From Nemopilema nomurai (Eukaryota > Cnidaria > Scyphozoa > Rhizostomeae > Rhizostomatidae), in NCBI GenBank assembly GCA_003864495.1, contig ML133428.1, forward strand, positions 62,001 to 126,000: a stretch of DNA of 64,000 bases. The letters are read 5' to 3'. The notes below the pieces were generated by a model that was not told the DNA's origin, ran no database searches, and worked only from the letters and a program-made list of their open reading frames with translations. This document shows positions 37,901 through 49,218 of this stretch, piece after piece. Made by a program: the position numbers and the translations under genes. How positions within the stretch are numbered: position 1 is the stretch's first letter; each line of letters opens with the position of its first letter.

Positions 37901-40900
37901 TTATTTAAACTAAGCCATATCTGTTCGCATTCAGGCGATGTCTTCCGTGTCTAATGCTGGCGCCTTTAGACTAATGCAGCTTGTTTTCTGCCAATGTCAG
38001 TCTCACGGTCAGTTGCACATGGTTAGGGACCGATTTTGGCGTGCTGGCATCGAGTTATTTAGAAGCCACTGTTGTGCTCTGGCGGTGTGCTGATCCTTCG
38101 ATGTATTATTACTTTTCTTGATTCATCGACAGTTCCGCTGTTTGCAACCTTTTGCGGTTTTTTCAACAGTCAACCTTTTTAAGTAGATTCTATTGGCAGA
38201 TCATTGATCGCTAATCGCGAGGGAGACGAAAGTTTCCTATTAGAATGAATCAGGATTTTAACGCCAGCTGTCTGGTTTTGGTCTTAGTAATACACTGTGC
38301 TGAGTAACTAAGATTCTTAAAGCAGGTTTCTGAAGACCACAGAAATGGAGGGGCGGTACAAACGTTTTTCGTGCTTTGAGTTTTTTGCTTTTGAGTTTAA
38401 TGAGTTTTTAGTTTCGCCACTGACTCATTCATATGTTTTTGGCATCTTCCAAACTTTCAAGCTCAGACATTTTCCACCATCAGTAAAGACAGATAAAGCT
38501 GGCTCTAGGCTACTGTCCAAATGAAATTTCTAATCTTGTTAGCTATTCCCTGAGATCCTGAGACCCTGAGACTGATTTACCCAAAAGAAACTGTCATGAT
38601 ACAGTATTTTGAGTCTTGTGAAGAATCGTCTTACTTGGTACCAAATATTTCCGACGAGCTAGTGGTAAAAAGTTATGAACAAGTGTTTTGCGGTACAAAG
38701 CCTCACAACAGCTAGAAGTAGCGGAAATAGAGGTAGCGCCTACTGAAGTTCTTTTCCGTCTGACACTTCTTAGAGTATTCAATCTTCGGGAATTGATCAA
38801 ATTTGTCAGCCTTTCGTAACCAGGACTTGATTAGGTCAACTGAATCAAAATTTGTTTTTTGGTTTGGTTTGGAAACCGGTCTAAACTGGTTTTTTGCCTT
38901 AGAAAATGTGACGTGGAAACCTCCTGCTGGAGGTGCCGCTGATCTACGAACCTCGTTTAGAAGACTACGCCAAACAAGCAAGGACGACAGCTCTCTAGTG
39001 TATCGCTCGCAGATTGAGACGAAACCCGGGCGAGCGCAAGAGAGACGCGGGTCTTTGGAGGGACGCCGATCGTACTTCACCAGGCTCAAGCAGGGCATCA
39101 AAAACAACACAGCTCTGCGGTCAAAAAGCATAGACCAGAGTAGCTTTGCCCTCAAAGGTAAGAAACTATACGCAAAGATAAGTCAATTTTCCTTTGCTAC
39201 TGTGCCACACCAAATTGTCAACATATTCTTTTGCGAGGCAGTTTTATTTTATTTTTAATACCTTATACCATCTCATACCAATATAACGTATACCAATGTT
39301 TGTTGTCGTTGCTAAAAAGATCATCCGAAAAAACCATCTGGAGTTGGATTTACTGATTGAATGCAACTCTCGTCTAATCAGGATGTTAAGCTCAACGTTG
39401 GACATTAAAAGAGTCTTCCTTCTGCACCAGTGTATTTACGTAGAAGATTAATTGTCTTGCTACATCGCCGTGAAGTGTTTAGAACACTTAATTTTGCACA
39501 TCACTTGCTTGGCACGTGCACCTTGCACATTATGGCTAGATGATTAGATTTTTGTAAGAAGCCTCGTTGTGACTTTTCAGCGGCGAAAGGGAAGCAGAGC
39601 GGTGCCCAGGACCCCAGCAAGCAAGGTCATGACACTCCGGTGCATGCGAGGCAGCTTTCCACTCCGTTATTCGATTGCCCGTACGATGCATCAGAGCCAA
39701 GCAGCCCCACTGTTTTGAGTTCCTCTTTGCTCAGTGCTGGCCCCAACGAACCCTATGAACTCAGCGCTGACTCGTATAGATTCAGGCCAGCTTCGGAAGT
39801 GATTTTAAGCCAGAGTGAAGAGGAAGGGTTCTTTGATCGCAGAGCCAGTGTCCCTCTAGCCAAAAACCTAAACAACAACGTGGAATTCGTGGCGAATCGT
39901 GCGCGCAAAGGTGCCTCCAGCTCAGAGATTTCCGCGCGTGCCGTGCAAGAACAGCCGCGTTCAAAGTTCATGAAGAATTTGCACGCGACTCTGAATGCTG
40001 CCGTCAGCGACCCCGAACTGGCTGTACGTCGAGGCCGAGCTAAAAACCTCAAAGCGCTGAAGGCGAACGTAGGACGACGCGACAGTGATGCGTCAAACAA
40101 CTCCAATTCGTCGGCAAACAACGCGCAAAAGTCGAGCGAGCGGAGACCTCGCAGCGATGCCGATATAGGGCAAGGTCGCCGGCTGTCGAAGAACTTGCTG
40201 TCTTGGAGGTCCAGGCAGAACTCGTGTGATTCTGCAACAAGCACGGCTACTGATGAATTGGACGGGGGCACCAAATCGCGCAAATTGAAGCGAGATGACG
40301 TCAATCGCTATTCGCCGCCAGAGCCTGTTGTTGTGAAGAGCTACCCGCGGAGCCCCTGCAACAAGCAGAAGAAGCTTGAATTGGCTGACGCGGAAATCGC
40401 CATCGCCAACTCGCCCGTGTATCTAGTCGAAGCGGGTAATTGGCCGCGCGGCACGAAGGATCGGCCGCAGCCGATTTCAGTCGCGGACGAGTCAGACATC
40501 CTTCGCGGGCTTGATTTGGAGGAAAGCTACGACAACGTCTCTCCGGCGACGTCATTTAAAACTGAAGGGAGTGGGGATTCGTTGGAGGATTCCTTTGAAA
40601 ATATTCTAGCGACAATTCATCGCAAGGAAAGCACGAACGAGCAAGCCGGGAGTGGCAGTTCGTATACGAACTTGGACGGAGAAGGTGAACATGTAAATGG
40701 TACAGACGCATTGGATGGAACTGCGGAGAAGAACTGTGTCGATGAATCTTGCGGTGGCGCAAAAAATGAAACCGAGGTGGATGGCCTCACTGGGCACGAC
40801 TTTGAGCATAATACGACGGTAACGGGGTCGATCAATGACGAAACTTTGATAATGGAGGACAAAGACACGGGCCTAGATTTATCAGGGCTAATGGACATGA

Positions 40901-40986
40901 CTAACTTGAAAAGAAGTCGCAAAGTGCAGAAGCCGAAAGGAGAGAAAGAAACGAAAGTCAAGGAAACAGCAATAACATTTGTTTAG
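18549..40986 (+). CDS. RGS12: Regulator of G-protein signalling 12 / loco orthologue
   Basis: Fourteen exons: 18549-19991, 25349-25373, 30370-30494, 31574-31660, 32113-32259, 32536-32667, 33749-33869, 35096-35193, 36275-36460, 36745-36818, 37164-37287, 37606-37690, 38903-39157, 39581-40986. Every junction closes in phase, giving 1435 residues, against about 1447 in human RGS12. Domains in order: PDZ (residues about 20-98, loop GYGFVLS), PTB (about 213-370), RGS (about 515-628; SEENIMFW and VNVD keep the two Asn that contact G-alpha), two Ras-binding domains (about 727-788 and 800-853), and a long low-complexity tail. The family accelerates GTP hydrolysis by Gi/o alpha subunits and scaffolds Ras/MAPK signalling near receptors. 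PDZ and PTB share one large exon, as I recall for vertebrate RGS12. The C-terminal GoLoco motif is not canonical. The donor at 32259 (GTCAAT) is weak, but the RGS fold is continuous across it. Confidence 0.9.
19992..22180. other. First part of RGS12-like intron 1
   Basis: AT-rich intronic sequence. Apart from the hairpin at 20865-20923 I see no exon, mobile element or RNA gene. Confidence 0.5.
20865..20923. repeat. Inverted repeat / hairpin (17-bp arms, possible MITE remnant)
   Basis: TTAGCCTGCTTGCAGCC at 20865-20881 is complementary, with one mismatch, to GGCTGCACGCAGGCTAA at 20907-20923, across a 25-nt loop. It lies in the first large intron of the RGS12-like gene. Such a hairpin fits a short non-autonomous transposon or folded element; no target-site duplication was confirmed. 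Confidence 0.5.
22180..22413 (+). promoter_or_regulatory. RGS12: Candidate internal promoter and alternative first exon of the RGS12-like gene
   Basis: An ATG at 22384 opens ten codons (MGNIEGVLEE) ending exactly at a strong donor (GAG|GTAAGC, end 22413) in phase 0. That is the phase needed by the 25-nt microexon at 25349. The preceding 200 bases are richer in GC and CpG than the surrounding intron. A transcript starting here would skip PDZ and PTB and encode an RGS-RBD-RBD short form. RGS12 and Drosophila loco are known to use alternative first exons. No transcript data are available to confirm it. Confidence 0.45.
24005..24020. repeat. Poly-C homopolymer tract
   Basis: An unbroken run of about 16 C residues followed by TGCTGC lies in an RGS12-like intron. 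Its length is likely to vary or be misassembled. Confidence 0.7.
25349..25373 (+). CDS. RGS12: 25-nt microexon of the RGS12-like gene
   Basis: A strong acceptor (TTGTTTTATTTCAG) and donor (GTAAGC) bound 25 nt encoding PTIEDPLN plus one nucleotide. The PTB exon ends in phase 0 and the RGS exon at 30370 requires one preceding base, so an exon of length 1 modulo 3 must lie between them. This is the only candidate I found that has good sites, is open and fits both phases. Confidence 0.65.
25374..30369. other. Large intron of the RGS12-like gene (about 5 kb)
   Basis: The region contains a duplicated 36-bp element (29067-29157) but no exon that I can support. Open frames up to 136 codons (28305-27895, minus) have no motif or splice structure and look fortuitous. 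Confidence 0.5.
29067..29157. repeat. Direct duplication of a 36-bp partly palindromic element
   Basis: Two identical 36-bp copies begin at 29067 and 29122, 55 bp apart. Each begins GGTTCGAATAGCCAT, has a T-run, then ATGGAACC, so the ends pair (GGTTC with GAACC, CCAT with ATGG). They may be a small transposon-like or duplicated hairpin element in the intron. Confidence 0.75.
30370..32667 (+). CDS. RGS12: RGS domain exons of the RGS12-like gene
   Basis: Four exons, 30370-30494, 31574-31660, 32113-32259 and 32536-32667, encode the RGS box. It starts SLELLLKCPSGLQCFEDFL, continues SEENIMFWKDIESF and LRRRANEIYHTYL, then NMFDLPQQQIFMLMKYDCF and RFLKSEFCK. The three internal junctions are phase 0. 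Residues that stabilise the G-alpha switch regions in this family (Glu-Asn in SEEN, Asn in VNVD) are present, so GTPase-accelerating activity is expected. Confidence 0.92.
32262..32335. repeat. GTT/GCT trinucleotide microsatellite
   Basis: An imperfect (GTT)n run with GCT interruptions starts a few bases after the RGS exon donor at 32259 (GTCAAT). The repeat is intronic and could influence use of this weak donor. Confidence 0.8.
32668..33748. other. Intron of the RGS12-like gene
   Basis: Pyrimidine-rich intronic sequence without a recognisable exon, repeat or RNA gene. Confidence 0.5.
33875..33933. repeat. 26-bp tandem duplication
   Basis: TTGAAGTTGCTGGCGGTTGC plus TAGAAG is present twice in tandem (33875-33900, 33901-33926), with a partial third copy. 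The array begins six bases into the intron after the exon ending at 33869. Confidence 0.85.
34742..34785. repeat. 11-bp tandem repeat (CATACCGGTGT)
   Basis: Three copies of CATACCGGYRT and a diverged fourth lie in an RGS12-like intron. This is simple-sequence DNA with no other apparent content. Confidence 0.7.
36275..37287 (+). CDS. RGS12: Tandem Ras-binding domain exons of the RGS12-like gene
   Basis: Exons 36275-36460, 36745-36818 and 37164-37287. The first RBD reads PFCRVILPNGSSNVVLLEAG with QLGSYDIFAGD; the second covers IQFRFDLPNKRSVAVMDSPS with VIEPIMRKNGFEIDKYVIHL. These match the Raf-like RBD pair that in RGS12/RGS14 binds active Ras-family GTPases and Raf. Junction phases are 0, 2 and 0. 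Confidence 0.85.
37691..38902. other. Intron of the RGS12-like gene
   Basis: Intronic sequence of 1.2 kb. No exon, repeat or RNA gene is supported. Confidence 0.5.
38903..40986 (+). CDS. RGS12: C-terminal exons of the RGS12-like gene (low-complexity tail)
   Basis: Exons 38903-39157 and 39581-40986 encode about 550 Ser-, Arg-, Glu- and Asp-rich residues ending ETAITFV. In RGS12, RGS14 and loco this region carries a GoLoco motif that holds GDP-bound Gi-alpha. Here the best match is DSFENILATIHRKESTNEQ near 40580-40640, which fits the start of GoLoco (F..IL..I) but lacks the GoLoco Arg and the final Gln-Arg. The remainder is predicted disordered. The exon has a higher GC content than its neighbours. 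Confidence 0.8.
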
Positions 40987-41059
40987 CAAGCATCCTTTTT
41001 TATGATATCGGTCATTGTAGGGGTAAGACACTATACTTGGTGTGGGGTTATTGCTCTTG

Positions 41060-41150
41060 TCTGCGCCATTCAAGATTACGCTATTCAAGATTACGCCCGT
41101 CGTAGTTACGCCAGTGGAGGTTACGCCTGTCGTAATTTCGCGATTCGCTT
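41060..41150. repeat. Short degenerate tandem repeat (GATTACGC type) in the RGS12-like 3' region
   Basis: ATTCAAGATTACGC occurs twice in a row, followed by diverged copies (GTAGTTACGCCAGT, GAGGTTACGCCTGT, GTAATTTCGCGATT). The period is about 15-16 bp. It probably lies in the 3' UTR. Confidence 0.65.
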
Positions 41151-42980
41151 GTCGTATGTACTACCTGACTAGCTATTTGTTCGCTACTTGACACTGCATA
41201 AAACGACTTTCTGGTGTGGATACTCCTAGATCAGCAAATACGCATAGAGAATGTGTCAGCCTTGGAAGTGCTTGATGCTACAACCTTTCGCAGAACAATC
41301 CGCCCAAGTCCTTTCGATGACTCACCCTCTTCCTAAGAACCTTCCTCGCCATTCGCACCAACTTAATATATAAAAAAGCAACCTATTCCCATCGCGAACT
41401 GCTTTTCAATTCCAGCCCTGTTCCAATGATGGTAACCTTAAAGTGACCCAAGTGGTGCGAAGTACCATCTCCGAGGTTGTTTCTAGTGTGCGAGTTTCTC
41501 TATATTATTGTCCAATTTATCTTCTCCCGTATTTTAAGTGCTTTTCTTAACAAAGTTTTATTGTTTTTACACACGATGTTGTTCATAGATTTTCCTTTGA
41601 CGAATTTTATACTTATGTTTTAAAATTCATGGCTTTGGTCCTAAAGTATTGCGTTGTAATATATTAAAATGGTATGTTTTTCCATAAAACTGATTGTTAA
41701 TTATCGAGCGGGCTCTGAAAAAAATTTACGAATGTTCTAGATAGTAGACTCAATGCAAAGACCTTTTTCTTAGTTATTTATCTGTTCTATTTTTGGCCAT
41801 CTTTTTGATCTTGTGAAGCATCACGTGATGTAGTTGTATCACATGATGCACAGTGGCAAGCATCAACAAGCATCAACAAGCATTGCAAATTATTTCGGCA
41901 TTCCAAATGTTTGGGCCTTAAGTGCACCCATGCGTAGACCATTCCAATGATTGTCTCTATTTCTTGCCAGGGTTTGCTGACTTGCAATGCTTTTGTCTGA
42001 ACATTCGATCAGAACTAGTTGAATTAAAAGAAGTAAGGAAGAAGTTAAAGGAAAAGTTGGAAACCAAAATCTGTAGCTTCTGGGTGGCTAATAGTCACTA
42101 TGAAATTATAACTGTAGATTCAGTCATTTGTCCTGCATGGTGCTGTGAATATTTCTTCTATCTAGTTTGAATGAAATTTCCTCTTAAAGCATGGTCTATG
42201 TGGATTTCGTTTATTGTCAAGAAGCAATGTGTGGACATCGCCTTCACTCGCTGGTGTCTTCCTAGCGAAAAGCGAACGGAGCAACACGCAATGAAGCGAG
42301 CGAAAAATAGCAAATCAGACAGTCGTGCAGGGTGACTTCATGGCATATCAAAGCGAGAAGATTACTTTAATTTGAAAATTGTTTCCTGAAATGTTCAAAA
42401 ACCTACAAACGAAGACAATTTTGCTCATGAGAGCCTGATTTCGGTGAATATCGTGATTTGATGAGGCACAAATTAAGGTGTATTAATTTATGGGGAATTT
42501 CTACAGTCAAGAAGGGTTCAGTTTCTTAGCAAAATACTCGTTGCAATAATCAATGACCATTGCTGCTTCAGTTATAAAGCGGATATTCTATCTAGTTGTT
42601 TTGGTTCCTGTCTCGGATGCCCTTCAGTTAGCCACATTTCACTGCGACATTTGTTTAACAAGTAATCTGGAATCTTGTCGCTCTATTTCGCCTTCGCTCC
42701 GACGTAGTTTTGAACAGACGTATAGTTTTCAGTATAAAGTATGTGTACGCTATACACTTTTTATAAGAATGTCTATAAGAATATCGAAGCTCAACATTGA
42801 AATTTATGATGAAGGGCACATAAAAAAGGATTTAGTATCATCTATGACCTTAAGGCAAATTTACACCTTGTTCTGGACAAGAATAATTTAAGAATAACAA
42901 CAGGCTTGGAAAAAATTAGGTATTCTTATGAGAAAGTGTGCAATTCGCTCCTCTCTTTCGCTTCTACGAGGGTACGGCGA
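41151..42980. other. Intergenic / 3' UTR of the RGS12-like gene and promoter side of HOGA1
   Basis: An ATTAAA at 41663-41668 could end the RGS12-like transcript. A 112-codon open frame at 42553-42891 has no recognisable motif and is not supported as a gene. No TATA box is obvious before HOGA1. Confidence 0.45.
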
Positions 42981-45900
42981 ATGCGAGGCTTGCTTGCAGC
43001 CTGCAACTGGCCTAATCTGATTTGCAAAGTCACCAGAGTTGCAGAGCGTTCTGTGATTTTGTCAACAGAAAGAAATGACCTGATGGCTTGGCGGAATTTT
43101 GCAACTGGTAATGCCAAAAATTTCAGGTCCTTGCTTTCTGGCCTAGCTCACGTCAATTCAGCAAGACAAGTTTGCTTCAGGCAACTTTCTGTCGCGCAAA
43201 ACATGATGGGCAAAAATAATTTAGACCTCTCTGGAATTTATCCGCCTATTCCAACTAGCTTCGATGAAAACGAGGAAATCAACTTCAAGATGTTGAAGTC
43301 AAACCTGGATAAATGGAATAAAATGCCATTCGCAGGTTTGTTCATGTTTCTTTTCTGTCAATGTTGTATTATATTTGGGGTTGTGTTTTAACGTAAATAA
43401 ATATGCTTTAATTAACCTATTTTAACGTAGTTTGGACAGAGCCCTCTTTTACAACTGAAATTTATCAATAGATGAAGTATCAAAGGTGGAGTTTCATTGT
43501 AAGATTTTTCAGTTTTGTTTCGATTAACAAAAACTTCACTGGCAAACAATTGTAATTGTATAATTTTTTTTTACAATTGTTTAGAAACAATTAACGAACA
43601 GTCTATGGGGGGCTGGGGGAAGGGGTCTCAATTGTTGTTCTACCTCTTAAGTGGCTTTACGCAATAAGTTATTGAACCTGGGATGCTTTTCTCTTGATAG
43701 AACTGTAATACGTGTTTAAACTAATAACATTCTATAAGTAGACATCATTCTATCTACCCTCTAGTGTTACATTTACCAGCCTAGCATCTCCATCTCAAAT
43801 CCCCATCATAGATGATTGCAAATGTCAAATGCATGTTAAAGCATGATGCAGTGTGATTGTATTTGTTTCTTAAAGGATTTGTGGTCCAAGGCTCCAATGG
43901 TGAATATGTCTACTTGTCAAACAAAGAAAGAGTGGAAATGATAGAATTCGTCAGAAAGGAAATTCCTAAGGATAAACTGCTCATTGCAGGATCGGGTTGT
44001 GAGGGTATGTAATGTTGTTATTTTTTGCTGTTGCTGCAAATATAACCAAAGACGTAATCATTAGACAGATATTCTAAAAATGATTGATTTTTAGTGCAAA
44101 CAGGTCAATAATTTTTGAGGAAAAAGCTCTGGAAAGAAAGTGATTAAAGGCACTCTTACATGGAAAATGTAAAATGCATTAAAGCATCAAATAGCTCACT
44201 CTATGAGTTTTAAACTTGATTGAGTATTTCTTTGAAAATTCTATAGAACATGCTACTTTGTTCTATGCATGTTCCATGCTATGGATATTACACTTTGGTG
44301 TATGTTGTTTTTATGTCAAAACAAAGGGGATCATGTTCCTATAAACATTTAGGTTTTACTTCCATGAATAGCCAACCATGCCATTCTGAGGCACACACAG
44401 GTGATCACCGCCTCAGACAGTCAGAGTAGTTGAAACTACAGTCAAATTAGTGTCTTCTTGTGTTAGTGAAGCATCATTCCCTACTGTATGTGCCAAGACC
44501 TGCAGGTGACGCAAGATGTTGTATGTGAGACAAATGCACTGATTGGAAATTAGACAGAATGCTCTCAACAACAGCCATTCCAGAGCATGGCCAAGGCTCC
44601 TATATTTCTTCCAATTTGTTAGCCCTTTTCAGATCCAGTGTGAATGATTTAAGCATGCATATCTTTTTGGCCATTTTTCCGGCTTTCAAGAAGCATGCCC
44701 CATTACAACCAGACTCTAGCTTTTTGTCTGTTTATTTATTCTTTTGATTTTTCTTGCCATGTTATCACTTATTGAGTAATATGTCTTTTGAATTGAATCT
44801 TTTTACTTCTACCAATTTAATGAAATCAAACAAAGCAACAACAAAAAATGGACATGACCTCTATGTTCTACAATGAAATTAAAGATTTTACTTTATGGGT
44901 GTGTATGGACATTTTTTACTGGTCTCAGTTTCCGCAGAGCACAGTCAGTCTCCAGTAGAAACAGGAAGCTTGGAATACTGCAGCCTTGCAAAGCAGCTGT
45001 CTTTTCTCAGAATGATGTTTAACAGAATCCACAGAGGATGCTGCACACTGACTTCAAATTGGATAACTGCAGTTTTCACTGTTGGCTGCTGCAATTTTGA
45101 CTGAATTGTCATTTTTGCTCTCTGTTCGTGCCGACCAGCCCACAGAAAGCCCACAAAGCTGGCTGTCAAAAACCTGAATATTGCACCCTTGCAAACCCAG
45201 CATAAGTGAATCTCAGTTTCTTACAGGAAACATTCTTAACGGTCGGCTGTTTGGGAAAGTCTTTCCAAACGTCACATAATGCTCATGGAGAATTTAAAAA
45301 GAAGCATTAGTGAAGGGCTAACAAGTCTGATTTTTAGTGCAAATGAGAATGAAGGCTGACTAATTTCTGGGAGAACATACAGCACATGCTATTTCCAAAG
45401 CTAATGGAAAATTGTTGTGCAATCTCTTCTGTCAAAGAAATCTATAGGTGCCCATATTTTCCACTCGCCTCAAATTTTCCCTTATTAATGCTTTTTAAAT
45501 CTGTCTGATGTTTCAGAAACAGAGCGTTCACGCTCATAAATTGATGCATGTGACAAAATACTCGCATAATAAGCTGGAGTTGTAAACTTCAAGTTTATAT
45601 GATAGCAAAGAATATATAATTAAGATTTTTTTAACTGGAATGCTATGTTTCTCGTGAACTAAGAAAAAACTTCTAAGAATCTTTGCCAAACACATTTCGC
45701 CTCTAAGAGGCTAAGTGTCACAGATTTCTCATTAAGTGCCAAATTTTGACAAGTCTTCTGAGTTTGGGTACTTTCATGAATGCCTTGTTTTCATTCACCG
45801 TTTTGCTTTCACCTTCAAATGCACATATTTGATGTCAATGAGATATTCAGTGTTGTAACCATTGTAGAGAAGCATTTATCGCAAATGTTTTGGATTTCTC

Positions 45901-48900
45901 AGTCTTATGCATTGACGGGTACCACTTTGATGCACTTAGGCACCAAGGAGACGATGATTTTGACAGCAGAAATGGCCGCTGCCGGTGCTGATGCAGTCCT
46001 GGTCACTACTCCTTGCTTCTACAAAAACAGAATGAACGCTCAAGCCATGAATAAGCACTACACTAAGGTTTGTATGTGACAAGATTTCATGCTTTCAGAA
46101 CTTCCGCTAGTTTCACGATGCTAATGGTCATTTTGCCAGTAGTTTATTTAAAAATGCATTGCAAGCCCCTTTGAACTGCTCCAACCTCTTTCTTCTTCCA
46201 TAATTGCCCTTCTCCGGGATTTTCACCAATGAAGGTTTTTTGTTTCTGAACTTTTGTTTGTTTATTTATTTAATTGAAGAGATGATGGTTTCTGCCTTTA
46301 TACTGAAACTGATTGAAACTTCGTCATCGTCAAACAACTTTAACGGGCTTTTTCCACTTAAATGCGGGTGGCCGTATTTACTTATGCTACGAAGAAATCC
46401 ATTTCACTCTCGCGCCCTATTTTTCTCTATATCGAACATCCCCATTCGTCAGGTTGTAATTTCTTTTTCACTTTTTCCAAGTCTTGCTTATTCTTCCACT
46501 TCCCCACGCCATCAACCACTAAGGTCAACACTTTTTCTAAAACTTCGTCTTCTTGTTTCTCAGGATGTGCCCCAACCACTTCAAACCCTTTGCTTTCGCT
46601 AACCCATTTTCCGTTTCTCTCAAAACCAGCATCTACACCAGCCCATCGCTGTTCTTGCTATCCCCAGTCTTCCCCCTGCACCTGGTAAGAGTCTTGTTCT
46701 TCAATACCCTTTTCAATTGTTTGCTTCTTCTTGCAGATTGCAGATGCATCCCCCGTCCCTGTCATCCTGTACAATGTACCAGCCAACACTGGTGTGGAGT
46801 TTCCTCTCGAGAGTATCGCTGAACTTGCCAAACATCCTAACATTATTGGACTCAAAGACAGTGGTGGCAATGTAACTTCCACGTTCACAATTTAACCATT
46901 CAATCATCCACTTAGTTAGTCAAGAGGCTCAGATATCATAGCCAAGGAATGGTGCCTTTTGAGCAAATTTCTGTTTCAATAAGAAATTTTAACACTATTA
47001 TGCTGCTACTGCAAATATTTTTCTGCATCTGCATTCGTTATAAATTATTATTTGCATGTCATGTAGGGTTTCAATTCGATGCAAACAGCCATTAACAAGT
47101 TCTCTATTTTCAACCATTAAAATCGCTACAACAATCTTTGCAAGTCAGGTATAACCCATAATTGACAGACATGTTTGGATGTTTGTCCTAATACTGTTCC
47201 TTTTCTTTTCACTTCAGATAACAAACATTGGAGGAATTATTCACGCCACAGCTGGCAGTGATTTTCAGATTCTGGCCGGATCAGCTAGCTTCCTTGTTCC
47301 ATATCTCAGCCTTGGTAGGTTTCCTACTTAAAAAAATTTTTCCTGGATAATAATCATCACTCTCATATGGACTTAAAGCTATTTTTTATAACTTCACCCA
47401 GCCTTTTAACCAATAGTCCATTTCACAACACTGCTCTCCCATACGTCATATTAAGCGGAAAACTATTCCACATTTCTCCACCATTCCATGAAATAACTAT
47501 CACTTCATATTTTCACCTCAATGACAGGATATTTATCAGAAAACTTGAATGTCTAAAAAATTAGGGTCATCTAGCAAACGTGAAGATTAGAAGATTTCAC
47601 ATGATTTCTAATAAATTCTTGATGTCACTGGCAACTTTCTAACCTCACAATTACGAACTTAGAATTTCGACATCGAATATTTTCCTGTAGGTATATGAAG
47701 GTATATGGATAAATACAGGAGTCAATTTATTTTCTTTACCCTGTCTATATAGCCTTTATATTTGTATTCTGATTTAGCAAAGATTTCAACCCCGTCTGAA
47801 TGTAAAGTACGATAGCAATGTGCCAGTGTACGCTGGCATTAAGTCTGCTACGCTGTGTTTGTAAATGCGGGGGCATGTTTTTATGACAACTGATGGAGAT
47901 GCCTCATTTCACCAAAGGGGCTGTTGGTGGTGTTTGTGCCTTGGCCAACGTTCTGGGGAATGAAGTATGTCAGTTATACCAGCTGTATAAGGATGGCAAG
48001 CAGGAAGAGGCGAAAGATCTACAGTTAAAACTTATCAAGCCAAACGGAGCTGTGAGTTTTTGTCTCTGTTACTTTAACTACACGCATCTCATGATTCACA
48101 TTAGAAAATTCTCAATTTTCGTGGCACATTTCACAATTTTAATTAAATTTTCTTGCTCTTATTGAAGCTAGTACAGTCCAGTTGACTATCATAGGTATTC
48201 TTTGGAAATAGAAACATTTGTTCAAGCCTCTTTAGCAAAGTTTACTATCCAAACCCTAGCCAGTGAGATCAAAATGCTTTTAATCAACTAAGGTTTTTAA
48301 AATTAGTTTGGAAGAAGAGACTGCTCGTTTATTTAGGGCTATTGAGATTACTTTGAGAGGCGATCGCTATCTATTGATCACTTTTGGATTAATCATAGAA
48401 CCAGATCTCTGTGTTCTGTGCATTAACCTTTTCTAGAAAAGTGAAATGGAGTTTATTTGTCAGTCGGTGATCTTTTGCTTTGCTGCACGAGGCATCTCAA
48501 GAAAATCTAACTAGGCGCCATAAATCTCTCCCGACTTGAGCATTCACATAAACGAACTAAACACTTTAATTATATGGGTATTTGAGCATGTTGATTACCA
48601 TTTTTCGCATATTGTAATGCAAAATATAAAAATTTCATGGGACAGCGGAAACAGCGCGTACTAAAAAAAGTTTTTCCATAGCCTTCCCCATAGTCCAACA
48701 CTCTTCATATTATGCACAGATAGGTCTTTCCACATTTCTAGGTTATTTATAATCATTGTTAATACTGCAAAAACTTTCATAGCAAATTTCTTTCAGATTC
48801 TTGATATTGTGTTCTTTTAGGGTAAGAAGCTTCTAGGAATCGCCATTTGAAGAACCAAAGTGCTAATTATTTAGTGTTGGCAAATGGCTCTTGCCTTTAA

Positions 48901-49218
48901 ATTGTCTTACATCAAACTCCGCTGGGCAAGGCTATTGACTCGGTATTGCATTGAAATATGTTTATAGATTGCTTATTTTTGAGAAGATATTTTAATCTTT
49001 TGTGAACTCTTTTAGATTAGCAATTCTCTCTAAATCACTGTTGACGCATCTGTGGTCTTTATTGACAGGTAACTCGAAAATACAATGTGCCCGCAATGAA
49101 GTTCGCCATGGACCTTTATGGCTTCTATGGAGGCCCTTGTCGATCTCCGATGACGTCACTGCTTAGCAGTGAGGCTGCGGAAGTAGAAAAGAGCTTCGTC
49201 GAATTTCCAAAAAACTAA
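42981..49218 (+). CDS. HOGA1: 4-hydroxy-2-oxoglutarate aldolase, mitochondrial
   Basis: Seven exons: 42981-43335, 43876-44004, 45940-46067, 46737-46871, 47218-47314, 47918-48051 and 49069-49218. All close in phase and give 375 residues, longer than the 327 of human HOGA1 because of the N terminus. The enzyme splits 4-hydroxy-2-oxoglutarate to pyruvate and glyoxylate at the end of hydroxyproline breakdown in mitochondria. It is a class I Schiff-base aldolase of the DHDPS/NAL family. Visible landmarks are [14 protein letters not shown], the QGSNGE substrate loop, [32 protein letters not shown] (catalytic Tyr), GLKDSGG (Schiff-base Lys) and [14 protein letters not shown]. The long Arg-rich, acid-poor N terminus fits a transit peptide. 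ATG 43083 (MAWRNFATG) is an equally plausible start that removes 34 residues. Confidence 0.93.
44005..45939. other. HOGA1 intron 2
   Basis: Intronic sequence of 1.9 kb with no supported exon or element. Confidence 0.5.
48052..49068. other. HOGA1 intron 6
   Basis: Intronic sequence of 1.0 kb with nothing recognisable. Confidence 0.5.

Noticed and set aside
42553..42891. 112-codon open frame just upstream of HOGA1
   Set aside because: It ends before HOGA1, has no motif and no supportable splice link.
46204..46822. Several open frames in HOGA1 intron 3
   Set aside because: They overlap each other in different frames and carry no motifs; only the exon starting at 46737 matches the aldolase.
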